From NCBI GenBank assembly GCA_021401465.1, contig JADDMT010000009.1:186001-250000 (forward strand): a stretch of 64,000 nt of DNA. The letters run 5' to 3'. Of the stretch, positions 11,575 to 20,704 are shown one piece after another. Origin of the DNA: Teratosphaeria epicoccoides (taxonomy: Eukaryota > Ascomycota > Dothideomycetes > Mycosphaerellales > Teratosphaeriaceae). Both the position numbers and the translations under genes were made by a program. The notes below the pieces were generated by a model, which worked only from the letters and a program-made list of their open reading frames with translations, made no database searches and was not told the DNA's origin. The stretch's first letter is position 1, and every line of letters begins with the position of its first letter.

Positions 11575-13299
11575 TCACTCGTGCTCTTGAAAATACCACG
11601 GTTCTCGATCCCCAAACGGAGGGCTCGGATACTCAAACGGTCGGGGCACTACACCGTCAAACACCTCCATACCAACCACCTCCCCATTCCTCCCAGCCGC
11701 GTCGACCTTCTCCCTCGGCACCGGCAACAAAACCCCACACTCCCAATTCCTGCAATTGATCTTCCACGCCTTCTCCTTCTTATCATACACCAACTTCCCC
11801 CACGCGGACTCGGACATATTCGCCGACCCCACATACGCCCACGCCACATCTTCGACTTCCTCGCTGTCCGGGACTTTGCGTTTGCCGCGGGCGTAGAGGA
11901 GCTTGTTGTGGCTGAGGAGGCCGCGGCGGCGCGAGACGTAGTCGCGGAACACGGAGCGCGGGAAGGGCATATTCTCCCACCATTTGCGGGAGATGCAGAT
12001 TGTGCCGGCGGCGCCGGCGGTGCTGGAGGCGACTGTGGAGTGGGTCGGGAAGTAGATGCGGATGGCTTGGCGGATGTCGAGGGGTTTGCGAACGGGGGTT
12101 TTGTTGGGTTTGTTGAAAAAGTCCGCGTTGGCTTTTGTCGCTGCGGCTGTCGATAGGCTTGTTGCGTTTTCGCCTCGTGCGGCTGAGTGGATGGCACGGA
12201 GGTAGTCGTCGTTGAGCGAACCGATCGAGGACGCGGCGAAGTCGACTTCTGCGCTGTCGGTCTGGAGTCCGAGGCGGCGTACCGCAAGGGAAAGGCCAGG
12301 ATGTCCTGTTCTTGTTGCCTCGTCGCGGTACAGTGCTCCGCCAGTGGTGTGGACGAAGGCAATGTTAGTCGTCCCTGAGAAATCGAAGTTTAGTATGCCG
12401 TTTCGAACGTCCTCGTCTAAGCCCTGCTTCTCGACGAAGAACATCAATTCTTTGCCAAAGTCGGTGAGACTCTCAGGCGTCGTCTTGGCCTTGTCTGCGT
12501 TTCGTGGCAAGTCGATCATGAAGACACTGTTCTCCATCTGCCCAGTCTCACCCCAATCGAAGTTGAGCAGGTTTGCAGTTGGAACAGCGATCCGTAGCTT
12601 CTGAGGATGAAACAGCAACATGAGCTTGGAGTGCATGCAATGGATCTGACCATGCATGGGTGGGAAGCATAGCCGGAGAAAAGGCTTGCCTTCTGTTTGC
12701 TTGAGCAACGCCGTCCGTTGGTCTTCTTCTTTCGCTTGCATCACGAAGATGCACTTAGTCGAGCCGCCGTTCAGTGGCGTCTTCAGCTTCGGTAACAGCC
12801 AATCTGGGTCCCACTGGAAGGCGGACAGCACGGCGATGCGCAATGATCCAGATTCCAGGACCTCTTCGAGTTTGATGTCGTCGCCGGCACGTGCATGACC
12901 AAATGCCCAGGTCTTCTTCACAACGCCATTCGGATAGGTGAGGCCACTGGACGTTGGGGCGGGGGTATTGGCCTTCTGGCTGCTGCTGGCCTCAGCGGGC
13001 AATGCCAGACCGTCCAGACGCACGCCGTCGGGCCGCTGGATAGTCGTCGTCTGCAGTTTTGGGGCTTTCCTAGAGCTTCGAAAAGCAGGTGGCGATATGG
13101 ATCGATCTCGCTTACGGATTGCGTGTCTGGCGAGGCGCTCTCGTTCCATTTCTTGACGATCGAGCCCAGCGATGCCTGCGGGTGGCTTTGGATGATCGTT
13201 TTGGACAGTGACATGATCCGGCAGTGCGGGCTTGCTGTCAGTCAAGGACCGGGCGATTGCGGCTTTGACTTCCTCGTCATCTTCGTCAAAGGAAGCCAT
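11575..13299 (-). CDS. TDP1: Tyrosyl-DNA phosphodiesterase 1
   Basis: Predicted nuclear DNA-repair enzyme that hydrolyses the 3'-phosphotyrosyl bond left by stalled topoisomerase I. It is a single exon of 574 aa, close to the family's usual size. Both HxK(x)nN half-sites of the family are present. The first is CMHSKLMLLF with His223 and Lys225, followed by the TANL Asn. The second is LSHNKLLYARG with His464 and Lys466, followed by VGSANMSESAWG. The spacing between the histidines is close to that in human TDP1. The C-terminus has the PPF-x4-PWYF tail. The N-terminal 100 residues are charged, with an acidic DEDDEEVKAAIARSL helix resembling a ubiquitin-interacting motif. An ATG 8 codons upstream (13323) has a poor context (T at -3). 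The ATG at 13299 has GCC before it and G at +4, so it is preferred. It is divergent from the phospholipase D gene. Confidence 0.92.
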   Translation of the reverse strand: MASFDEDDEEVKAAIARSLTDSKPALPDHVTVQNDHPKPPAGIAGLDRQEMERERLARHAIRKRDRSISPPAFRSSRKAPKLQTTTIQRPDGVRLDGLALPAEASSSQKANTPAPTSSGLTYPNGVVKKTWAFGHARAGDDIKLEEVLESGSLRIAVLSAFQWDPDWLLPKLKTPLNGGSTKCIFVMQAKEEDQRTALLKQTEGKPFLRLCFPPMHGQIHCMHSKLMLLFHPQKLRIAVPTANLLNFDWGETGQMENSVFMIDLPRNADKAKTTPESLTDFGKELMFFVEKQGLDEDVRNGILNFDFSGTTNIAFVHTTGGALYRDEATRTGHPGLSLAVRRLGLQTDSAEVDFAASSIGSLNDDYLRAIHSAARGENATSLSTAAATKANADFFNKPNKTPVRKPLDIRQAIRIYFPTHSTVASSTAGAAGTICISRKWWENMPFPRSVFRDYVSRRRGLLSHNKLLYARGKRKVPDSEEVEDVAWAYVGSANMSESAWGKLVYDKKEKAWKINCRNWECGVLLPVPREKVDAAGRNGEVVGMEVFDGVVPRPFEYPSPPFGDREPWYFQEHE

Positions 13300-13623
13300 G
13301 GCTGGGATCGGCGGGTATATCATCGACGAGTGTGTGACATCTGACTGAGGCTGGCGGTTGACATGTGACGGACAGCGGATGCGGAGAGCCTGAAAAGCTG
13401 CAGGTGTTTATTCACACGATCGGGAGGAGCAGCAACAATTGATACGACGACTCCCCCGACCTTCTGACGCGGCTCCCACACATCCCTGGGAGCTTCGTCC
13501 ACAGAATCAGTATAGATCCATGTGCTTTCATTGATTGTAGCGAGGAACACTCTTCCGATCAGATTGACACTCCAACATTCCCCCTCCCCCACACGGACAT
13601 AGTGCATAGCGTCGAGCGCAACA
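13300..13623. promoter_or_regulatory. Shared divergent promoter, TDP1 / phospholipase D
   Basis: Only about 324 bp separates the two start codons, which face away from each other, so both promoters and 5' UTRs must lie here. I saw no clear TATA box. A pyrimidine-rich CCCCCTCCCCC run lies at about 13579-13590, just upstream of the phospholipase D start. Co-regulation is an inference from spacing only. Confidence 0.55.
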
Positions 13624-16382
13624 ATGTCCTTTCTCTTCGACAAGGTCAAAGATGCCGTGAAAGACGTCGAAGGGAAGCATGAGCAGCCGAGCACATCGAG
13701 AGGTCGCCACACGCATCTGCATATGCACCGGGTCGGGGTCTGCTCAGACGAGGACTCGCACCACTGGCATCGCTTCCAATCGTTCGCACCGCAACGCGAA
13801 GGCAACAAGGTCAAGTGGTACGTCGATGGCTGCGGCTACTTCTGGGCTGTCAGCGAAGCTTTGGAACAAGCCACGGTGAGCATATGGATACTGGACTGGT
13901 GGTTGAGTCCAGAGCTGTACATGCGGAGACCACCTGCCAAGAACGAGCAGTACAGGCTAGATCGTCTTCTCTTTGCAGCTGCCAACAGAGGTGTGCAGGT
14001 CAATGTCATCGTGTACAAGGAGGTCACTCAGGCATTGACGTTGAGCTCCTCGCACACCAAGCATTGGCTGGAGGACAATGACAAGACGGGGAATGTCAAG
14101 GTGTTCAGGCATCCCGACCACTTGCCTGACAGGCAAATTCTGGCCTCAAGCGTCTGGTCGAGCATCAGACAGAGCGGTATGAGTGCGGCGAAGCTGAGCC
14201 AACTGCCTGGCGACTTCGTCAAGGGCGTCTATGGCATGAACGAGGACACCGTCCTGTATTGGGCTGTAAGCAAAGTGATGGACAGCACGGCACTGTGAGG
14301 CCGCACGGATACTGACCTTCTATCTATCGCTTGTAGCATCATGAGAAGCTCTGCCTGGTCGACGGCCGGACCGCGTTCATGGGTGGACTCGACATGTGCT
14401 ACGGCCGTTGGGACACAAATCAACACAGCATTGCGGATGCCCACCCTGCTGACCTCAATGAAATCGTCTTCCCTGGCCAGGATTACAACAACGCCAGGAT
14501 AATGGACTTCCAAGATGTGAGCCACTGGCAAGACAACAAGCTGGACCGGAAGTACAATAGCCGGATGGGCTGGTCTGATGTCTCCATCTCACTGCATGGT
14601 CCTATAGTCGAAGACTTGCGAGCACACTTTGCTCAAAGATGGAACTTCATCTACTTCGAAAAATACGATGTCAGGAAGCAAGCTCGATATCGTCCAATCG
14701 ACTTTCACCCAAGCCGCGCCGGGATTTTTGGCCATCCATACGTTGCCGACTCTGCTGGTGGGGAGGTGCAAGGCGAGGGCCAGGCCCATCACTTCCGCGA
14801 GCGGATGCACCAAATGCACGAGAAGGCCAAGGCTATGGCTGATGAAGGTAGAGACGAGTATCGTGAGCGGACGCGGACGTATGACAGGCCGCAGGCACAG
14901 CAATACGCACTCGGGCCACTCGGCGGCGTGCAGATTCAGCTCATGCGAAGCTGCTGCGAGTGGTCTGGAGGTGTGCCGCTGGAGCATTCAATTGCCAACG
15001 CGTATATCGAGGTTATCAAGCACAGCAAGCATTTTGTCTACATGGAGAACCAATTCTTCATCACAGCCACTGGAGACGAGCAGAAGCCGGTGAAGAACCA
15101 GATCGGGACAGCTATAGTCGAGCGCATTCTCCGCGCCGCGCGCAACAACGAAGACTATCACATTATCGTCAACATCCCGGCCATTCCAGGCTTCGCTGGC
15201 GATCTCAAAGATGACGCATCTCTCGGCACGCGCGCGATCATGGAGTTCCAATACAACAGCATCAACCGAGGCGGCCATAGTATCATGGAGAAGGTCGCGC
15301 AGGCAGGCATCGATCCGATGCGATACATTCGCTTCTACAATCTCCGGAACTATGATCGCATCAACAGCGGAAGTACAATGTCTCAAGTCGAGCAACAAGC
15401 CGGTGTCAGCTACGATGATGCCAGACGCGGTCATGACCAGAAGTATGCGCAAGTCATTGATGGCGAGCAGTATGGCGAAGAGTACAAGGACCCGAACAGC
15501 GGGATCGGCGCATACGACAGGTATCAACAGGCTGCAAGCCAGGTCCAGGGCAGCGGAGCTGGCCGCTGGGATAGTGTGGCAGACTGCTATATGCTGAATG
15601 GCCCGGACATCCGGACGGTGCCTTGGAACGGTAGCTCACAGTCTGAGCTTGACGCGTTCGTCTGCGAAGAGCTGTACATTCACTCCAAGCTCCTCATTGC
15701 AGACGATCGCGTCGTCATCTGCGGCTCCGCGAACATGAACGACCGCTCCCAGCTCGGCAGCCACGATTCAGAGATCGCTGTGCTTATTGAAGACACGCAA
15801 GAGATTGACAGCTACATGGCAGGCCGTCCGTGGCGTGCTACACGCTTCGCAGCTAGCTTGCGTCGTCATATCTTCAGGAAGCATCTTGGGTTGCTCAAAC
15901 CTCAAGACATGCAGAGACCCGACGGCAACTTCCACCCTGTAGGCCACGATGCCAATGTCTATGACTGGGGCAGCAGGGAAGATGCTGCAGTCACTGATCC
16001 ATTATCCCGAGACTTTGAAAACTTGTGGAAAGGTACGGCAGCCACCAACACTGCTGCATTCCGCCGTGTATTCCATCCTGTGCCCGACGATGGTGTCACG
16101 ACATGGAACGAATACGACTCGTATTTCAAGCGCTTCTTCAAGACCGAAGAGGCGGACAAGAAGAGTAACAAGGACGCGGGAAGACCGAGTACGTGGAAGT
16201 GGGGTCATGTGGTTGCGAAGGAATTTGCGCCAGATGCTGCGCAGGCGGTGAGAGAGGTGAAGGAGGAGTTGAGCAAGATCCGTGGTAATCTGGTTGAAAT
16301 GCCATTGCTCTTCTTGCACCGCGAAGACATCGCGAAGGAGGGTTTGGGCTTAAACGCTCTGACTGTGGAAGTGTATACTTGA
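13624..16382 (+). CDS. Phospholipase D (two HKD motifs, catalytic core form)
   Basis: Predicted to hydrolyse phosphatidylcholine to phosphatidic acid and choline. There are two exons, 13624-14265 and 14337-16382. The 71-nt intron runs from GTAAGC to CTTGTAG and has a TACTGAC branch site. The protein is 895 aa. HKD motif 1 begins right after the splice join (His216-x-Lys218-x4-Asp223, then AFMGGLD). HKD motif 2 is IHSKLLIADD (His663, Lys665, Asp670), followed by GSANMNDRSQLGSHDSE. The first 45 residues are His/Asp-rich. The catalytic core starts at about residue 50 (KWYVDGCGYFWAVSEAL), so the PX and PH domains of the Spo14/PLD1 class are absent. This matches the shorter fungal PLD group with an MSFLFDKVKDAVK start. 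It overlaps nothing but ends only 18 bp from the convergent AsaB-like gene. Confidence 0.92.
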
Positions 16383-16400
16383 CGTGCGCTGATCGAAAGT

Positions 16401-17402
16401 TCAAAACACGCAGAAACTCCTCACCTCAATACTCTCCCTCGCCTCCTCCCCCTCCGTCCCAGGATCCACAAAACTCGTATGCGCCACCCCGTGGATCCTC
16501 TTCGCTCCCTCACCATCCCTCTCCCCATACACCCCGCCATCAATCCTCGAATCAAAGATCCGAAACACCAACACTTCCTCCGGCCGCTGCTCCCTCAAAT
16601 ACACAAACTCATGCCTCCCTTCCTCCCTCGGCGCTCGGATCGCAAAATTCTCAATCTCCCCGATATTCAGCACCGTCACCTTCCCCGGCTGCAGCTCCTC
16701 GTCCGCCACCGTCCGCTGGTCATAGAGACCCAGAGGATCTCTCCTCACAGTCTTCAGCGGTTTCCAGACATTGAAGACGGCGAAGTCGCGGCCGGCGAGG
16801 TGCTCGTTTCCTGGCGCGTGGGGGTGCACGTAGTACTCGTATTCTCTCCTTGCGGCCGCAGGCGTTTCGTCGACGTGCACGCGCCGGACTGGACCGGCGA
16901 TGTCGACGGCGTTTCCGCTGTTGAGGTGCAGGTCGGTTTCGAGGGTTTGCGAGCGGACGTGCCATTCGTATTGGTAGACGTGTTGGGCGCCTGTGAGGCG
17001 TTTGAGGAGGGCGGTGAGAGTGGGGAAGTAGGTTGTTTTGAGGTACGTGGGGTTCTGCCAGTCGATGGCGGAGGGTTGGGGAAGGGGGCCGAGGTGTGCG
17101 ATTGTGAAGCCGTGTTGCGGGATTGTGAAGAAGCGCTCGTGCCCGCGGATGTTGCGGATGCGGACGGGAATTGGGATGATGTTGGGGGAGGCTTCTGTGC
17201 GGGCGACGACGTGGAGGTCGTGGGTTGAAAGGGTGGAGGTTTGGGCTGTTGGGGGTGGGTGAGGGGAGTCGTGAAAGTAGTTTATTGTTGTGTGGCTCCA
17301 CTCCGGGTCGGGATATTTGACGCTGCTTTCAAATTCGGCTGACCTGCGGATGTATGTGGGTATGGTCTCCTTATCCTTGACGGTCTGTGTGATGGTAGCC
17401 AT
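16401..17402 (-). CDS. AsaB/CmcJ-like hydroxylase/desaturase
   Basis: Member of the fungal AsaB-like family (GA4-desaturase/CmcJ-related), whose known members act in secondary metabolism such as aspergillic acid formation. It is a single exon of 333 aa, the normal length. Family hallmarks are a central FNVWKPLKTVRRDPLGLYD block and, near the C-terminus, FRIFDSR followed by a GVAHTSFVDP segment and IEVRSFCVF. The ATG at 17402 lies in a good context (CACC before, G at +4). No backbone synthase (NRPS or PKS) lies in the visible neighbourhood, so a pathway role is not shown. Its 3' end is 18 bp from the convergent phospholipase D stop, so the two transcripts probably overlap. Confidence 0.8.
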   Translation of the reverse strand: MATITQTVKDKETIPTYIRRSAEFESSVKYPDPEWSHTTINYFHDSPHPPPTAQTSTLSTHDLHVVARTEASPNIIPIPVRIRNIRGHERFFTIPQHGFTIAHLGPLPQPSAIDWQNPTYLKTTYFPTLTALLKRLTGAQHVYQYEWHVRSQTLETDLHLNSGNAVDIAGPVRRVHVDETPAAARREYEYYVHPHAPGNEHLAGRDFAVFNVWKPLKTVRRDPLGLYDQRTVADEELQPGKVTVLNIGEIENFAIRAPREEGRHEFVYLREQRPEEVLVFRIFDSRIDGGVYGERDGEGAKRIHGVAHTSFVDPGTEGEEARESIEVRSFCVF

Positions 17403-18045
17403 GGTGCCTGTTTGCCTTGCCTGTTGGTGAAGTGAGTGATGTAGATCCTGGTGAAGTAAGAACAGGCTGATAAGGAGAGAGCTGCATCCTGAGCTCCCGC
17501 CCGCACCTCATCTCTGCGTCGTGCTGTCACGGCGCTCTTATGATGGCTCAATTGCCATAAAAGCGAGCTGTCGTCTCGGCACTCAAGCGACTTGTTTAAT
17601 GCCCGATCTGTCTAATTGCTTGACGATACTGGTCGGCTGCTTAATGGCGCGGTTGACCGACGATATGGTCGAATTGCTCGGAGCGGCCGAACTTGATTGT
17701 GTGCTGACAGAGTGATAGGCCAGAGGAGTCACAATCAACCAGCCAAGGTAGATGATGGATGCGTCGGAAGCGAGAGGACTCGTTGAGGAGCTACGTACGA
17801 ATGTTTCTCCACATCAAGAAACACCCACTGTCGACAAGAGCAGAGTAATAGTATACTGAAATCTCATCGCCTGCGCCAGATGCCCACCGGCCGTCGCATC
17901 GTCACAATGAAGGTCCAAGAAGCAATCGCTCCTGTGTGTACTGCCTTGATTCTTGCCAGTCCCCATCAAACATACGTCGTTGGGAATCTCGGCAGCGTCG
18001 CTATTCTACTTACTGACCTAAGGCACTCCTCCTGCCGTCTGACTA
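17403..18045. other. Intergenic, AsaB-like promoter side
   Basis: About 640 bp upstream of the AsaB-like gene and downstream of the kinase. Only short, unsupported open frames are seen. No repeat or RNA gene was recognised. Confidence 0.6.
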
Positions 18046-19461
18046 CTAGCAATACGGGCTCTCCTCGTCTTCAACACACCCTTTAAACCACGGGCTCGTC
18101 AATGCCTCAGCAATCGTCAAGCGATCATTGATATCCTTCTCAAGACAACCCTTGACCAGATCAATCACGACCTCGTCGCCGCTGCCGTGCGCAGCTTGCT
18201 TCAGAGCGTTCTCCGGCCAAGGCTCACTTATGATAGCCTGCACAATCTGAGCATCCATACCACCTCTGAAGGGCATATCGCCCGTGCAAAGTGCGTAGAC
18301 GACCACACCAAAAGCCCACACATCGCCGGGAGTCTCGAACAGCTTTCGATCCACAGACAGGCCTCTGGGGCTGGCATACTGCAGCGTGCCAATGACAGAT
18401 GCGGGAGTTGGAGCATTTGGCGGAGACACGCCGGTGCGATCGCAATCCACGGTCTCGGCCGTTGAGGTGTCGCTGTCGAGGAAATCCGCAAGTCCAAAGT
18501 CGCATAGCCTGAGCAGACCACCGTCTCTCGCTGCGTTCGGTACAGTCATGTCGATTAAACAGTTCTCTAACTTGACGTCTCGGTGACAGACTCTCACATC
18601 TTGATGCAGATACCTCAATGCACTCGCCAGCTGAAACGCGTATCTCTTTGCTAGTCTAGCGTCAATTCCTCTTCGGCCGCTGTTCTCTGATATACTGCTG
18701 CGTTTCGCCTTGCGCACGGCATCAAGCAGCGTGCCGCCTACGTTCAAGTCCATCAGGCAAAAGGTCGCAAAGTCAGTCGAGAAGGCCGATCGCAGTCGCA
18801 GCACATGCCGATGGTCGAGGTGTCGCCATACGGACACCTCATGCTCAAGCGCTTCTTGGGCTTGCTCGTTTTCGACCGCAGACCGACCCGGGATGGTCTT
18901 ACGGACAATCTTGACCGCCAAAGAGATCCTGGCTCCATGCGCCGTGAGCGAGTCCGCCTCCTTGATCACCCCAAATCCACCTTGATTGAGTTTCTTCCCA
19001 ATGACATACCGCTCGCCATCTATCTCGAACTCCTGGCCCTCATCGTCGGGCATAAGCTCCGGAGCTGGCTCCGCATCTCCATTGCGGCTGAAGCTGCTGA
19101 GAAATGCCGCTGCAGGGCTGGCCGAAGCATTTGCTGACGTGCTACGCCTTGATGATCGTCGAGAACTCCCAGGCATTCTCTGTCGTCTCGAGCGGACGCT
19201 CGAATCTCTGCTTGGCAGGAAAGTTGTCGAGTCGTCAATTGCTGATGGTGAGGTGACGCTGTGTTCAGCTATTTGACCCTCTGGTATCGTTTGCGGAGAT
19301 ACGGTAAGTTTACTCATAATGCTCTCATTGCTGTCCATCATTCCACTTGTTGCAGTTGGCGACATGGGTGGCGACGACGTTGTATTGTCAAGGGGTGGTG
19401 GAGATGTCATCGATACGGATGACGGGTGGGCTTCCGTTCGTAATCGACTTGGAGTTTGCAT
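18046..19461 (-). CDS. Serine/threonine protein kinase, fungal-specific, altered APE motif
   Basis: Eukaryotic protein kinase of 471 aa from the ATG at 19461. The N-terminal 145 residues are Ser/Pro-rich, ending in an Arg/Ser-rich segment and the SPAAAFLSSFSR block. The kinase domain runs from about residue 160 to the end: Gly loop LNQGGFGVIKEA, VAIK-type Lys in LAVKIVRK, catalytic HRD in CHRDVKLENC (Asp295), and DFG in LCDFGLAD (Asp321). The activation segment ends YASPR (Arg366) where kinases normally have APE or SPE. The rest of the C-lobe (GDVWAFGVVVYALCTGDMPF) is intact. It resembles a fungal kinase family that I recognise only by pattern, so no symbol is given. The start is uncertain. 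A splice-acceptor-like TTGCAG lies upstream, and the 5' coding end overlaps the tail of the neighbouring gene in another frame. The next in-frame ATG is at 19410. Confidence 0.8.
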   Translation of the reverse strand: MQTPSRLRTEAHPSSVSMTSPPPLDNTTSSPPMSPTATSGMMDSNESIMSKLTVSPQTIPEGQIAEHSVTSPSAIDDSTTFLPSRDSSVRSRRQRMPGSSRRSSRRSTSANASASPAAAFLSSFSRNGDAEPAPELMPDDEGQEFEIDGERYVIGKKLNQGGFGVIKEADSLTAHGARISLAVKIVRKTIPGRSAVENEQAQEALEHEVSVWRHLDHRHVLRLRSAFSTDFATFCLMDLNVGGTLLDAVRKAKRSSISENSGRRGIDARLAKRYAFQLASALRYLHQDVRVCHRDVKLENCLIDMTVPNAARDGGLLRLCDFGLADFLDSDTSTAETVDCDRTGVSPPNAPTPASVIGTLQYASPRGLSVDRKLFETPGDVWAFGVVVYALCTGDMPFRGGMDAQIVQAIISEPWPENALKQAAHGSGDEVVIDLVKGCLEKDINDRLTIAEALTSPWFKGCVEDEESPYC

Positions 19462-20704
19462 CGATTGTGCCTCGTTGAACGGTTCGGCCTGCAATCAACA
19501 TTCTTTAGCGCACCATCACCTCTCACGCGTCTGTCTAGCCCGCACATGCCATATCGCGATCCGACGTACCTGTGATGGGACTGGTCTTGGATTCGTTTGG
19601 CTCGTAGATGCCACGGAGGGCTTGAAATTTCTGTGTGGACTCTGACCCATGGTCGAGCTCGTCTTCTGCAGGCTTGCTGTCCTCGGCTCGTCGCGCAGGG
19701 CTCTTCCCTCGGACCCGACCTCGCGCTCTTCCGGGTCTAATTTTGTCTGCGCTGGTGTCTGCCGTGACGGGAACAGGGATGCGCTCTCCATCGTCGGTGA
19801 GCGCATGGGTGCCGAAGGCAATCCTGTTGCCTCGTTGCCTGAGGCTAGCCCGAAGAGCTTCGATTTCGGTGTTGCGCTGCTCGGACCTGGAAGCGGAGAA
19901 CGCTCGCCAGGACACCCCAGAGCCACCGTTAACAGCCAGCTTCGTGTGTTTGTCTACACGCTTGACGTCGGGATGTCTCGGCGCGAGAGCACTCTCGTAG
20001 GGGCTGAGTGAATCCTGTAACAGATCCGATGGCGAGGTGGTGCTGGTTTCAGAGGCAGCACTGCCCTTGCGACTTGACACAGCCTCCTCTTCACTCTCAC
20101 TGTCCTGTAGATATTTGGTGCCAGCGAATGCAGATGCGACCGTGTGTTCTGATGGCGGGAGACGCGTTTGCGACAACTCCTGATCCGACTGTTTCCGTGG
20201 ACCTGGGCTGTGACGACGGTCACGAAGCTCAGGCGACGCAACTGCACTCTCGCTGTCGCTGCTGTCGTCCAGATATGCCAATGTCCCGGCGGCAAGCGCG
20301 ACTGCAGCCCGAGATCTCTTCCCAGAGAGCAGCGAGCTGCCACGCCGCTTAGACGCTCCGTCACTCACGCGCAAACTCGCGACACCCTGAGTGGGCGCTG
20401 GGCTAGGACGGCGATGGCTTCGCGACGTTGTGGTCAGGAAATCATCATCATCGCTGTCCTGCAGCTGGTCGAGGATGCTCGTTTTCACAGGCCCACCAGG
20501 CTTCGCCGCACTAGCGGGCTTCTCTGACACTGGTATATTGCCCTGCTTCCTGTTGTTCGCGGTACGTTCGCGTGCTCTGCTACGCCTTTGTGCCTCTTCA
20601 TCACTGTCCGACTCGAAGCCTGTCGCAAAAGGATTGCGGCCCTTCTTGTTGCCTGTTTCAACGCGGAGACCTTTGAAGTGCTGCTGGATTTCGTACGCGG
20701 CCAT
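19388..20704 (-). CDS. Disordered acidic/basic protein of unknown function
   Basis: Not recognised. The ATG at 20704 begins MAAYEIQQHFKGLRVET, a likely folded N-terminal motif. Next come an acidic-serine segment (FESDSDEEAQ) and repeated S/D-rich patches of the type LQDSDDDDF, YLDDSSDSES and LQDSESEEE, then an R/G/K-rich stretch (GRARGRVRGKSPARR). I read two exons. Exon 1 is 20704-19570, ending at a canonical donor GTACGT. The 81-nt intron ends TTGCAG at 19489. Exon 2 is 19488-19388, giving 411 aa with a tail containing PPVIRIDDISTTP. Without splicing the frame stops at 19535. The phospho-acceptor-like acidic patches and basic tail suggest a nuclear or nucleolar scaffold, but this is only inference. 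The second exon overlaps the first coding bases of the kinase in a different frame. One of the two models may therefore need correction. Confidence 0.55.

Noticed and set aside
11518..12156. 212-codon plus-strand frame antisense to TDP1
   Set aside because: Shadow of the TDP1 coding sequence, which has both catalytic motifs.
16479..17228. 249-codon plus-strand frame antisense to the AsaB-like gene
   Set aside because: Shadow of the real gene on the minus strand; no domain.
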